A stretch of DNA of 64,000 bases from Gautieria morchelliformis (GCA_015179125.1 WHVA01000250.1:92172-156171), one strand, 5' to 3'. Positions 20,972 to 32,620 are shown, counted from the stretch's first letter. The notes: generated by a model not told the origin, from the sequence alone. Made by a program: numbers and translations.

Positions 20972-21785
20972 GTCCAATTTCTCCTGACGGCATTTGCTGC
21001 TTGTCCTGCTCCTTTCGTCGCGGGTCTTCTGCGTCGTGGCCGCGTTCGTTAGCTGCGGACTGTCATGAGCTCGGAGGTGTTGTGTCGTGTTCCCCACGTG
21101 GGCGGAGGGCCTTCTGGACGTCCTCCAGTGTGGCTGCGTCCTGTAGCCTGATCTCCTCCACCTGGTGGAGTTCCTTGCCGATTGCCATTAAGGCGGAGGC
21201 AGCGTTGTCAAGCTGCGATGCTAGCTGATTGTGCTTGTGGCGCGTGAGCGTGCTCCAGTGCAGCGCAGCCTGCACCTGCTTGTTCAGTGCCTCTGCCGTC
21301 TCTTGGTCGATGGCGTGAGCTCTTGAGCTCTTGCGACTGGAGCTCGAGTATTCCGAGCCCTGACCATCATCTGGGGCTCGTCTTTTTTGCTGTCGTCCCC
21401 CTTTGGGGAAGATCGTCATCGCTCTACTTCGTGAGTGGCGGTTCGAGTCGTGGCTTTGTGCCCGCCTTGACATTGATGCTCTGCCATCTGACGATGGCAA
21501 GACCTCTCTGCCCTTTCCTTTGTCTCTGGGCAGAGGGGATTGGGGGGGCGGCACCGGCTTGTTGCCCAGCGTCGTCTCTTCCTCGATCACGCTCAATGAG
21601 ACATGGTTGGGATTTTCCTCATCCTCTATTGGGGGGACGAGGGTGGTGATATATACGATCTCTCCGTCTTCTAGCATCCTGGACTCTTGGTCCAGGGTAG
21701 TGTCAGCCGTCATGTCGATGGGCTGCGCCTGTGGCGTGGACCGCGAGCTCGTCGCTCGTGTCCGTCTTTGACTGCGTGGAATCAT
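20972..21785 (-). pseudogene. Gypsy gag N-terminal part (copy G2)
   Basis: It starts at an ATG (21785) about 40 bp after an LTR end. The protein is polar and low-complexity, then helical (EALNKQVQAALHWSTLTRHK, HQVEEIRLQDAATLEDVQKA), typical of the N-terminal part of fungal Ty3/Gypsy gag. A TGA at 21063-21065 interrupts it, and the same frame continues to about 20972, where hAT sequence begins. The capsid and zinc-finger parts are missing. Confidence 0.6.
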
Positions 21786-21825
21786 CACGCTCGCAGCCGA
21801 CAGTAGAAGGTCTACTGGAGGGTCT

Positions 21826-21893
21826 TGTTACGGTACGATCCGTCGTAAGGTTGACCGAGGTCGGGGGTGAAACCCGAGACATGTTCCTTGCCA
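21826..21893 (-). repeat. Gypsy LTR, terminal piece (copy G2), inverted
   Basis: On the minus strand it runs ...CTCGGGTTTCACCC to CGTACCGTAACA and matches the end of the LTR at 37521-37590. It is the missing end of 19948-20455 in opposite orientation. Confidence 0.8.
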
Positions 21894-22937
21894 CGTGAGG
21901 CCAGAGAGATCATCTCACGGAATCGTGGGTGTTCGAGGCCTGAAATAGGCTATGGCATGATTGATGAATGGTATCTGTTGAAGATAGACTGAAAATATGC
22001 TCACTTGATCTGTTGCAATCAACCATTCTATTGCCACTCGCTTAAAAAGGGCATCAGAGTAGGGTGGGAGCTTCTCCTTGGCTTCTTTGGGTGCGGCCTT
22101 GTCAAAGTGATCGGTAAGCAGCTTATTGCTCGCAGCGGCCTTGGCATCCTTGCGAGCTTGGGGCAATTTGCTAATAAATCCCATTTTCTTACACCACTCA
22201 TTGTATTTGCCCTGAATAAAATAGATTAGGAAGCTCTTACAATAACAGATGGGCATGCTGTGACCTGATGGAATGCTTGCATGTGCCTTCGGAGCGTGGA
22301 TACATCGTGGGTGTATACGGCTTTGTGTCTATCCCCTTTGCTAATATATGGATTAGTAGGTATCTTGATTTGAATGAGATGTTGCTACGTACACACATAG
22401 CTTGCACTCAATTAGCCTTTTGCCCTCTTCAACACGTGCATTAGCGAAGAAGAATTGAATGTCAAGCGTGCGGTCCTTGATTTTATTGCTACTCGTTTCA
22501 GGTACACTATCTATATCATCTAGATCCACAAGCCATCCATCTGGATGCATGGCGTCATGGTCTAGGCTGAGCTGCGTGTCAGCAGGTACCACTGTTGGAA
22601 GAATGCAACCTCGAATTATATAATACGGTGCAGCGATAAATGAAGCAAACTCACTAGCGGCAGCTGCATCTTTTTCTGTGTTATCCTTCTGTTGACCGGA
22701 AACCCTCTTAGCCTTTGAGGGTTCTGATGCACTCTTCAGTCTCTTGTCCCTATGATTGTCAGTTTTATCTTCTCTAGACTTTGCTGATACTTTTCCCTTC
22801 TGCGAGGCAACGTTTAAAGGATCACGTAGCGCTGCACTCGGCTTGACCACACGCCTGGTGCTTGTGACCGTTGGCACTGTAGGTAGCTCCATCTCCGAGT
22901 TGCTATCAGATGTATCCACACGCTGTGCCCGGGGCAT
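21894..22937 (-). pseudogene. hAT transposase, N-terminal exons with BED finger
   Basis: ATG 22937 opens a Ser/Lys-rich region leading to GWLVDLDDIDSV and the BED zinc finger. IECKLC supplies the cysteine pair, then an intron, then STLRRHMQAFHQ supplies the histidine pair. A second intron is followed by GKYNEWCKKMGFISKLPQ, and later VAIEWLIATDQ. After a third intron comes LEHPRFREMISLAS, ending at the inversion breakpoint near 21894. This is the DNA-binding half of a RICESLEEPER/ZBED-type hAT transposase. The catalytic part continues in the inverted piece at 20456. Confidence 0.75.
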
Positions 22938-23039
22938 AGTAGTATATGAACGAGAGAGAAAATTTAACTACATTGTTGAGGTAAAATAATATAATTACAT
23001 GCCTATGTGAGGGTAGAACTAACCTTTTTTGGTCACCGA

Positions 23040-23216
23040 AGATCCTTGGGCTCAGGCGCCCATAAGCCGTGGCTTCCGGGCTCAGCTCGGGCTTGTCAAA
23101 ACCCAAGCCAGGCCAGGAAGTCCGCTGCGCCAACGGCTTGGGCCTGGCCTGGCTCGGGCTTTTGGTGGCTCGGCTCGGGCTAAGCCGCGGCCTGGGCCGG
23201 GCCGTGCCCATCACTA
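23040..23216 (-). repeat. hAT terminal and subterminal region, right
   Basis: On the minus strand it begins AGTGATGGGCACGGCCCGG, a hAT-like terminus, followed by GC-rich AGCCCGAGCC words. It lies about 280 bp upstream of the transposase ATG. The related left region is at 19281-19445. Confidence 0.6.
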
Positions 23217-23217
23217 T

Positions 23218-23672
23218 TTGAGCATTCACTGTGTTCACTAATACATATACATGATATTAACGCCTAAAATCCAATCTTGACATCACGCTTTAGACTTCCA
23301 GCCCATGCTTGATGCTCTAGGTATGGAGATGTGGTTGGTTCAGCCAGCTTTTCTTCAATTTTCATGCTCCACTGAGGTCACGTGATTGATTACATAAGTG
23401 GCCAAATGCTTCCATTGTCCTTGCCTAAAAATTTTCTGAGCATGCATGTCCTTGCATCATACAAGTGATTTCCTGCACTTTTGTAAAATTCAAGTTTTTT
23501 GTCTATATACAGCTCAATTTTTATTCAAATAATATTCTGTTTCCTGGGACTCATTTCTAGAGGTTATTTGCATGGATTGTAGGAGGCAAAGTGGTGAAAA
23601 AGTGACCATGTGAACATCTATTGAGCTCAAAATATTGGGGTAAAGTAGATTGTGTAAGAGTGTCCTCTATCT
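23218..23672 (+). repeat. Duplicated flank of element R, second copy
   Basis: Almost identical to 2084-2542, directly left of R-B. It starts exactly where the hAT terminus ends. Confidence 0.7.
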
Positions 23673-24725
23673 TAGACCGATCTATCACGCATGGTGACGC
23701 CTCGATTTGGGAAGTTAAGCAGGGGGACGTCACCGCCGTAAAAAAAGCTCAGACGCGCCGAGGCACACTTCACCCGGCCAAAACATTAGGTGTGGAGCCC
23801 TGGGATTCGAACGAGCTACGTCAGACGTTGCCATCTTAGGTCCGATGTTGCCCAGATGAGGTTTTACCACTCATCTAGCAGGGAGCATCCAACAGCTCAA
23901 CAGATATAGTCTATATATGTGTTCTCGCTCCTACGTGCAAACCTGGCAGCGACCTCACTCTAGCGTCACTTGAGTCTTCCGCAGTCCTGTTCAAGGCTCC
24001 TGTCAGCAGCCACGGGGCTGTCACAATAATTTGTAAATAGAAAAAAAAATCTGCGTTTGCATCTTAGATAAATCTCAGACGCATTCTCGTCGTGGCTACT
24101 AGCTAGTAATTTGGTGCTACATCAACAACTGCACCGACCCCAATGCACTGGTGCTACCTACAGTCCTAGCTTCTCCTTTACTCGATCGGCCTATCACTCC
24201 TATCACTCCGAGTCATCCTTGCTTCGCGCAGCGTCCGTAACCATCCCACGACGTCCTCGACGCGACGCTGCCACGTCGGCTTCCTGGTGCCGCTCCCTCC
24301 TCCAGCGCAACCCGAACAACGCCATTGTCGTCCGAACCACCATGCGCCATGCTCCATGCACCCGCCGCCGCCCGTCTAGTTACGGTAAAACACCTCCCTT
24401 GCCACCCCTTTCTTCAGAAGCATCTGATCACTCGCGTTGACGCAGCATTTCCCTCCACTTACCAAGTATCCATCTCGCGCCCGGCGGTCTCTCCAGCGTG
24501 TGATGGGGAGATCAAGCGTACATTATTGTTGGAGCGTGCTTTACGGACGAGCGCGCCCTCCAGATCCTAGTCGTTGGGAGCTTGGCGTTTACCGTATACC
24601 GTGTTGACAAGCGTCCGCCCGACAACATTACGATGAACTCATTGGTAACGTTTTGCCTGGGTGAGTGGGCCTTGGCGCGTCTGAGCCTTTTTTTCGCTGG
24701 TGATGATGCGCGATAGATCGGTCTA
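23673..24725. mobile_element. Deletion derivative of element R, copy R-B
   Basis: The left part matches 2543-3500 at very high identity. At about 24645 the sequence jumps to the right terminus of R-A (8500-8576). It therefore has both inverted ends but lacks about 5 kb of the centre and right arm. No protein is encoded. Confidence 0.7.
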
Positions 24726-25019
24726 GTACCACCAGAATATTTCAACTTTGCGATGGAGATTTTGTATTAGTCGACCATGTATAATAAAAATGTACCTGTC
24801 TAGTATCCCGGGTTCCCGTTACTTCAATAGTATCACTGAGCACATCCAAGATATCGCTCCCGTTTACAGCCTCACTTGAGCAGAACGCAGCTCAGTCGCA
24901 GACCGACGCCTCACTTCTTCGGGGGGTGGACCGTCCATCCCCCGAAGAAGTGACGTGGACGCCGAGGGGAAATGGGTGAGCGAGGAGGCTCGGGCTTGGC
25001 AAGGTTGGTACTAGAGGCA
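24726..25019. other. Spacer between R-B and the FKS relic
   Basis: A short inverted repeat around CTTCTTCGGGGG (24913-24951) is present. No gene is seen. Decayed FKS sequence may extend in from the right. Confidence 0.3.
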
Positions 25020-25640
25020 TAGTAGAAAGCAGACGTCTACCTAGATAACAGAACCATCTGTGGCGTGGCGCTACGTGATCTACTAGTAGCGCCGGTGGCG
25101 CTGTGTAAATATGGCCGAACAACTGGCCGGAATCGGCCGTGCGTTCCTGATGCTGGAAGATAGATCGGATCGTGGGGCCGGTGGTCAATGCAAGTACGAC
25201 GAAAAGGAAGATGAGTCGCCTTGTCAAGTGTGGTGCTATTCCACGTAGTAGGATTATATAGAATCATGGTGGTTGTCGCCACAGCACCCCACAACGCCGT
25301 CGTGGAGCATAGCGGCAGTAGGACTCACGCTGCCACTAGCGCTATACAACAAGTAGGGGAGTTGAAGGCGGTGTAGAGAAGGCACGAGATCAGTCGATCT
25401 CGGTCGAGTTTCATGCAGAGGATGAGTTAGGGGCCAAACAGAACATATGCACGCGTACCTTGTCGGTAATAAGAATGCGTGCGATGCCTTGCCGGATACC
25501 AGAACAGTTGGTTGACACCATCATAACCGATGATCTGATCGCGGTCCCGCTCGCGGCGTACTAATACTTTCCTTCTACAGTCGCAGCCTTGGCACGGATG
25601 AAACGAGTGCGCGGGGTTGAAGCCCGTCCGAACATTGAAC
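25020..25640 (-). pseudogene. Relic of 1,3-beta-glucan synthase (FKS)
   Basis: Minus-strand fragments in the FKS order are RFIR and VEGK, then RRERDRDQIIGYDGVNQLFW (25490-25550), GIARILITDK after a one-base shift, YTAFNSPT (25351-25377), AVATTTMILYNPTTWN (25238-25280), and LIFLFVVLALTTGPT (25165-25210). These match the cytosolic and first membrane part of the fungal plasma-membrane enzyme that makes cell-wall glucan from UDP-glucose. Frameshifts, stops and an internal deletion between the LITDK and YTAFNSPT blocks show that it is dead. The full gene would be about 5 kb, so only a small piece remains. Motif recognition is from knowledge of the family. Confidence 0.75.
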
Positions 25641-26251
25641 AATCACTGAGTACAGTGGCACCCGTTCGAACGTCGAACGGGACCAGTCGGTCGCGGCGCG
25701 TCGAGGTAACGGCGCTTAGCGCCGTGTTGCTTATGGATCACACTGCGTCGCTTCATAGACCTTGGACAATCTTCAATTGTCCATCCTTAAATTACACGGG
25801 TACCGACAGGGTGGCGCCGCGACTCGCCACGGGGACTCACCCGGGCCCGGTATACATAGGGGATACCGTGGACATGGATCACCACGGCGTCGACCGGGGA
25901 CTCACCGGGCCCGCATACATGTCCATCAATGGGGTCCATGGGCGCCGTCCGGACGAAGTGCGAACGGCCGCCCGGGAAGGCCTGCATGATCGCACTTACA
26001 TACTATCCAGAGCAAGGACTGCCGGCACCGCGGCCCTCCGTCTAGTTTTGAAGGTCCCAGCAAGCTATTTGGGTGAGACAAAACTAGTAACCGGGCAACA
26101 CAGTCGTCAATTCCACCGAGGATAACAAGTCCACGGTGAAACAACCCCAATCCAGCCCTTTATATAGAGATAATCGATGAAATGAAACCCGGTCGATGGT
26201 CTTTGGAGCACCCGTCTCTTCTTGGAAGACGATACTGTGGAGACGAACGCC
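25641..26251. promoter_or_regulatory. Upstream region of the receptor gene
   Basis: It contains a 178-codon open frame (25589-26125) with no known motif and a near-repeat of GGGGACTCACC-GGGCCCG at about 25834 and 25898. I see no firm coding evidence. The 100-150 bp next to the receptor start would hold its promoter, with TATATAGAGAT at about 26161. Confidence 0.3.
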
Positions 26252-28048
26252 ATGACGCTACACCATTCGTTTTCCAGCGCGGGGGAGAGAGCCGGCCTTG
26301 CTGTGAGTAATTCTTGCGCCCTTGTGTCTGCCGAACTTCCATTATGCATCTCAGGCTATTGCAACGGCTGGTTTATCATCAGCGTTGTGTACTTTTACTC
26401 TCCTTGCCTACATCCTTGTGAGTACAAGACCCACACCTAGTAGTACGCGTTATGAATTCTTCACATTATTAGTGGAATGCATTCCTGACACGCGAGCAAA
26501 ACACACCTCTACATCGGGGCATCCGCTCCTTTACATGTTCTTCACTAGGGTGCTATTTCATCTCTTTGCTTTTTTGTGACTTTTTACAAGGTATATTTGT
26601 TCTCCTTTTGGTGTTTCAGCAGAGCTCATGTGTCCCGAGTATAGGCGCATCCTTCGCCCTCAACTATAGATGGGCTGCTTTGGGCGGCATGAAGGAGGGC
26701 CGCGTCTGTACAATTCAGGGCGCAGTATCAGAAGTGGGCGATTTAGGAGCAGCAATATGGTCCATCGCTATCGGGATCCACACATTCTTGTATGAATTTC
26801 TGAGCTCATGTTTGTTATTTGTGGCTCGCTGACGTTACATGCAGTCTTTTATTTATCGTCAAAAAACCTCATCATCTTATGGCACCCATTATCTTAGGGC
26901 TGGGTTGGACAATGCTCATTGTCCTTCCCATCCTTGGGCCTACGGTAATTCAGACCTCGCATCGAGGTTTATTCTATAGCCTCAGTGGAGCATGGTGTTG
27001 GATAGGGACGGGCTACAATGCTGAACGATTAATATACCTTTATGTTGGTTTATATTTAGTTGTTTTGGATGCGGGGGTATTCTGTAATGAAGTTTGACTG
27101 ACCATGCCCCCCTTTTCCTAGATCTGGGTTTTCACAGCTATTGGGTCTTCTTTCATAATATATAGTGAGTCCTTGTATTTGCGACATTCATGTGGGATTC
27201 TGACACATGAAAGCACTCATTTACTTGCGTTTTTCAAACTTCATCACCGTTGGAGAGAACGGAAACCTTACTTTCAGCTTCCGGCGTCGACACAACAGAG
27301 CGATTTCGCAGACTCTATATCTTTCTCAAGAAGGTACACACACATCACAGCGCGCATCAACAAAGCCACCCGGTCGTTTTGGCTGGGCGAAAGATGTGTA
27401 TGACGGTACTGCCACAACTGGGACAGCCAGCGCTAGTGACCAGGCAGTGAATAGCTCTCCTGTCAGCAAGGATTTGCGGCAGGTTGCGCGAAGGTTGATG
27501 TGGTATCCTATTTGTGAGTTGGTTGGCCGTGCCATGGCTATATATGGTTTATCATCATCATATTTGGGGCACAATCAGTGTATACATTGGTCGTTTCACC
27601 CGTGTCTGTGTGCCGAATGGGAGTAATAGCAGGGTGGCAGCCCCCTTTCGGACTGCTAGTCTTGGCCGGAATCTGCTTCGGCGGGAGTGGTACGTTCTTC
27701 TTGACACGAGGATACGGATGCCTTCCTGATCTGTATTGTGCAGGCGTTAGTAATGTGATATTGTTCATCACAACGCGACATAGTTTCATCAAGCGGGTCG
27801 CGAAAGATGGCGGAACTCGAATACTTGTTACTACCCATCGCGGGACCGTGCGTGACGACTCAGCGCCCTGCCCCGAATTGGACGAAATCGCGACTAATAT
27901 TTCCGGCCACTCTCTGGCAACGCCCATATCTCCCTGTTTCCCGAGCTTTGAAGGCGTGAACATCCATGTGGAAGGTATAAAAGAGAAGACTAAAGAACAA
28001 AATTGCGAGACTGACATTGTGGACGGGAGCGTGGGGTTAGCGAGGTAG
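26252..28048 (+). CDS. Seven-transmembrane receptor, cAMP-receptor/Git3-like
   Basis: Nine exons join in frame to 449 codons: 26252-26302, 26355-26417, 26473-26590, 26645-26789, 26845-27058, 27122-27164, 27214-27513, 27579-27689 and 27744-28048. All introns are GT-AG and 49-65 nt. Helix 1 is ATAGLSSALCTFTLLAYIL and helix 2 CSSLGCYFISLLFCDFLQ. EGRVCTIQGA leads into helix 3 (GAAIWSIAIGIHTF). Helix 4 is IILGLGWTMLIVLPILG and SGAWCWI follows in the extracellular loop, so the two cysteines could pair. Helix 5 is YLYVGLYLIWVFTAIGSSFI. A long third loop with RRRHNRA precedes DLRQVARRLMWYPI (helix 6), and helix 7 ends NVILFITTRHSF. This is the Dicty_CAR/Git3-like GPCR pattern, expected to signal through a G-protein alpha subunit at the plasma membrane. 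No stop or shift is needed, so it looks intact. The ligand is unknown. Confidence 0.82.
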
Positions 28049-28856
28049 TGGGTGGGGACACGGGGGAGATACAACTGGAGATATAAAAATTGTACCGCGT
28101 GTGTTCTTCCTCGTGTTATATTTCTTGTGGAGATGTAACATTGCCACCGTACCAATTTCGCCTGAGTTGGAGGTTAAGTGGAGCTACGTGATCATGGTGC
28201 TGGTCGGGAGCAGCATGCATCCGCCTGCGCTCCGGTATCTGACACCCTTATCAGCATATCGTGGAACGTATCAAGAGCCGCTGAGTGGCACCGGCACCAG
28301 TCAGTTATCGAGCAAAGATATATTTATGTTTCTATTGCCAATCGAAAGGTGATCGCAGCTGGCTGCGATGCTGATCACTTTTTTACATAATATAGTGCTG
28401 CCGCGGGCGCTGAAATTGTTATCAACCATACAGCGAACCCTCTGGACCTACTGTACTGTTCAAACGTCCTGTTGTATCGACAGGTGGGTGAGCACCTGCG
28501 GCGGCACACCCGCGATGTCAGCCGGTGGGCGCGTTGCCACAAAAAAGTCCGCGCGTAGCTGAGTTTCATAAGTGACCTGCATTCCAAGCGCGCCTGCGGC
28601 CGTGGATCTGTTGGATGATCAAGAAGTCAGTGACATGTTGATATAGGTGTCAACAGGCCGCCCCCGAATCGTGTCTGTATCTTCGACGAAGTTGATGATG
28701 ACCCATGGCCACGTCCAGCGCATGCAGTGCAAGGCCCCTATTACCATACAATGATCTGATCGTCAACCATATACTGTATAGCAGCTTCATGCTAGCCCAT
28801 AAAGTGGATGCCGAAGACTGGATTCTAACCATTAACCTCCCCCCTCCTAGCTCACT
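28049..28856. promoter_or_regulatory. Intergenic region between two receptor genes
   Basis: About 800 bp without a supported gene; short frames on both strands lack motifs. It should hold the 3' end of the first receptor and the promoter of the second. CCCCCTCCTAG lies just before the next ATG. Confidence 0.35.
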
Positions 28857-30705
28857 ATGGATTCAGTAATAGCAGAGGTCGCTTCGATCGCTGCGGAGCT
28901 TCGGGTCAACGCTATAAACAACAGTGAGGCATACCCTGATCGTTCCGTTCATGCCATCTCACGTCATGTCACTATGATTCCCTGAAAGTGGCCGTTAGCG
29001 CGTTGCTGTTGTATGAAATATTCATCACCTCGGGCCAGGAAATAAGATATCTCTGGATGTATGTAACTCACCACCAGCCTTTATGCCGAATTGGATCAAA
29101 ATATGTCTGCTAGGACTTCTTGGACGAAGATAACTGTTTTACACGTCCTTATACGATACTACGCCTTGGGCTACCTGCTTATCAACACCTATGGTAATAT
29201 AAAGCTTCCCCATTTACTGCACATCCAACCAATATGTGAATGCAGTATCAATTAACGCAAATTTATCTGTGGAGGTGATATTCCCCAGTTAAAGTATTCA
29301 CTACACGAGATTGCTCACTCGCTGTATTAGTTGTAGGATCACTCTTGCGTGCTGATAAAGGAATATCCATTGATCTGCTCACATATAGTTGCACACCTTT
29401 CAACACCTTCCAAGTCTGGTATCAGGATTTATTGTGTTTTATGACATATAAGCTTACGCAGTCGAAGGGGGGCCCTGGTCTTTGTCCCTTTCGTTGATCT
29501 GCTCATCATCCTTCGGATATATGCCCTGTATCATGGCAGCAAAAAAAGTTAGTTATTCAGGTGATGTTTACTTCGAACTCACATGCGCCACAACAGTGGC
29601 CGTTTTTTTGGGGGCACTTTATATAGGTGTGTCAGGCTTCTATGCAATATCATAAGCTAATCTTCTTTTTAGCCGAAGTTGTTGTAAATACCATTTACAG
29701 CAGCATCCTCGTGTCATGACCGCTCATGACTACATTCATTCCAGGCTACTATTACATTCATAGCAGTTCAGTTTCAACTAACCAATGTAGCCATGGGCCC
29801 CGATCCGCTCCCGCCGGGCATCTTGCCAGATTGCTTTACGCAAACACCCTCGGCCGATCTGGAATCAAAGGTGGTTGAGAGTGGGTGAGTGAACTTATCT
29901 CCAGATAAATGGAGAGACGGATGCCGTAACATGCCTGACAGTGCACTCGTCACTGCATTTCAAGGTACGCGTTGCGTTGATGAGCATGCTTTTAGCTGAT
30001 TTTCCTGATTTGGACACTTAATATCGTTAGCCATATATTTTGCCCTTACTATGTATAAATTAATCAAACAAGTTAAATCACCTGGTCTCTCGTTGAATCC
30101 GTTATTGAAGGTGTTCTTCAGGTGCAGTCAAGAGATTTCCTTCCCCATCCCCTTCTACTAATACGCATTTGTATAGAGACGGTGCGGGGTATTGCTTGAT
30201 GTAGGTTTCCTGTTACTTTCAACGAGCACAGACTGATATTTCGTACCAATTGTATAAGCATATTTAGTGAGTGGTGACGCAACCTACCCAGCTATGATTT
30301 GCTGAGTAGGGGGAAGTCATTTACCTCTTTGTCACTGTTTTGTTCGCCGTTGGAGCTCCAAACTTGCAAGGAATTGCAGAGCTGTGCGTACCTCTTCAAT
30401 TGATCGCTGCGTCACGACTGACATCCAGGATCCTATCAAGATGGCTTATTTCTATCGTCGCAATCACAGTAAGATACTTCCCTTCACTTGTGTCACACTC
30501 TCATACTGACGAGCTTTAGGCCGGGAGGCTAGTTTTGAACATTCGAGAGGTTGCAGCTGCCGAGTCGGATTGTGATACTGAGAGCAGTGACTTCCAAGTG
30601 GATGGGGACCACGGAGGCCCTGCCCATGACCCCCAACAACTTTCATCAGTTATTGAGGCTGATTTGCATATCAATCTGAGCCTATCTTCGACCGGCTCCG
30701 TTTGA
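28857..30705 (+). CDS. DUF6533-type seven-helix membrane protein
   Basis: The gene is visible only after splicing, with about 12 short exons. Exon 1 is 28857-28923, exon 2 28989-29058 with VSALLLYEIFITSGQEIRYL, and exon 3 29114-29193 with LHVLIRYYALGYLLINTYG. Then come TPFNTFQV (about 29393), LVFVPFVDLLIILRIYALYH (29462-29547), AVFLGALYI (29597-29626), AEVVVNTIYSSIL (29673), and GPDPLPPGILPDCF (about 29800). TAFQ joined to AIYFALTMYKLIKQV follows (29960-30117), then IYLFVTVLF (about 30320), and ITAGRLVLNIREV near the C-terminus, ending at 30705. The W after the first helix, the GPDPLPPG-C loop and the terminal RLVLNIRE are diagnostic of the basidiomycete DUF6533 family, whose function is unknown. 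The exon around 29246-29390 is uncertain. No clear disabling change is seen elsewhere. Confidence 0.72.
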
Positions 30706-31200
30706 CCCAGAGACGATATATGTTTTTCGCTGTTCAACGATTTCCCTGACGACCCATACCCCGAATTTCAGTTTCGATTGTCATTCAAGACGTACTGTAA
30801 CCAAAAAATGTTGCACTTCTGTCAATGTAACGTAATGGGCAGCCTCCAGTGAGATCTGAGGCATTAGATTCTCCAGCAAATTACCATATAACTAAATCTC
30901 AAGTGTTGGAGTAGTAGCATTTTTGTACTGCATGCAATTACACTGACATGCAACTTGGAGCCTGTCACGTCTTTCTAGGAATTTGACAGTAGGTGGATAT
31001 AGTCAAGCAGCATGACAGGTAATACATTAATTACGACGGTCCTCACCAAAACACAAGCGAAACAGATGGTCTATAGAACACTATTACGGCAAGGTGTTCC
31101 AATACCATAATGAAGGAGGAGGTCCTTGCACTGTCCGGGACTTTTAGCGTGATCACAGCACATCCTGGATAAGGACATCGAACAAATCACTCACCCAGTA
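30706..31200. terminator. Convergent 3' region between two membrane-protein genes
   Basis: The plus-strand gene ends at 30705 and the minus-strand gene at 31201, so this 495-bp stretch must hold both transcript ends. No gene is seen in it. Confidence 0.4.
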
Positions 31201-32620
31201 TCAGGGACCCTCCTGCATATCTGGCAGAGGCGCATCAACGATGACTTTTGTATCGAGCGCCCAATTCGACTCCACGGAGGAATCTTGTCTTGCACCGAAT
31301 TTGAAGTAAGGAAACCAAACTTGCAATACATCCTGATCCCAGTTTCTAAGTATTTCCATATCCATGAGGTAGCCCAAGTGAACGTACGCGCTGTAATCCA
31401 AGTAACAAGAATGCGAGAAGAGGAACTTGTGGGGCGGGAGGGAATAGGTCATTGATGCGGCATATGTTTGGGAATCTTAGTTTGCGCAGCTTACAAAGAG
31501 ACTCTCCAACACTGATTGCATCTCCAACGATCAGAGTCGCATGTGAGTTGGGGTCACTAGTCATCAAGGCGATATCCACAGCGACGATGCTTCAAAAAAT
31601 ACCACAGTACAGTTAGCCTTGTTTTGAGAACTATCCGAGGAACGTACATAGTAAACAAGAGTCGAAAGAGACAGAAAATAGAAAGGCGTGTCAGCACAGA
31701 AACCGACATTACTCCACCCATATCCGCTCGTCGAAAGATGCGGCGATAGCGACAAAACCTGACCAATAAAAGGACTAGAGACATGTTGATGACATTCACG
31801 GAATATGATAGATGAAAAGAGGGAGCAACTGACCATCCCAAATGGACATGAGGATGACCATAGCAAGCTGTAAGTAAGATACCCCTTGGAGCAGGCCGTT
31901 GTACTGTGCCGGGTTGACGTATATGAGCTCACACTAAAACAGAAGAGAACAGTAAGCTAAAATGTGCAGTATACAGATGGTGGGTGTACCCACAACAGGC
32001 ACGATTCCTATCAAATAAGGAGTAACTAGAAGCTATTAATTCTATTTCAAACCAACTTCAGTACAATAGTCAACTGTGAACTCACAGCGAATGTCCGCAG
32101 CTTCGCTGTTCGTGTGTTTTCGTTATGGAATGCTGTCCTCATTTGAAACCACAGCTGGATCAGGTATTAGCGGGATACCGTCACTACCGATGAAGCGCAC
32201 ATGTAAGACGAGGTTAAAGGTAGCTGTTAAGCCGCTGGAAGCCCATATTACCATCAGTAGTCTGCGGTATGCGCAGATGACTATGCAACTATATCGATGC
32301 TCACATCAACCTCATAGAATCGCCTATAGTGTTTATTACCAGGGCCACACCCAACCTATATTGGTTTTCAGTTAATGCATAAAACACCACATCACTTTCT
32401 CCGAATCGTATTAATATCGGCGGGTTGAGAAAAAGTACTTGAGTACGCACTTAAACACCATTACAGTGGTATATAAGAGGTATGTACCCATGAAATTTAC
32501 AAACAAAGGATGGCGATGGACTTGATCAGCAAGAATGACGGTGATAATCAAGGCAGACAGAGATACGAAGCCGAACAGTCGCAACGCAAAAACGGCTGCA
32601 CCCAGAGGTTGAAGCAGCAT
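31201..32620 (-). CDS. Basidiomycete seven-helix membrane protein, divergent receptor-like
   Basis: It starts at ATG 32620: LGAAVFALRLFGFVSLSALI is helix 1, then ADQVHRHPLFVNFMGTYLLY as loop and helix 2 up to a GTAATG donor. Later exons give LTATFNLVLHVRF (about 32215), QYNGLLQGVSYLQLAMVILM (31850-31910), VLLLVRFCRYRRIFRRADMG followed by VMSVSVLTRLSIFCLFRLLF (31670-31790), and a last helix VPLLAFLLLGLQR spliced to DVLQVWFPYFKFGARQ. The stop is at 31201-31203. The R-x-RR loop before helix 6 and the LxxGLQRD-type tail match a widespread Agaricomycete family of integral membrane proteins related to GPCRs. Exons between 32280 and 32465 are unclear. Function unknown. Confidence 0.62.

Noticed and set aside
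25589-26125. A 178-codon open frame before the receptor gene
   Set aside because: No motif, low-complexity DNA and no splice context. It may be chance in GC-rich sequence.
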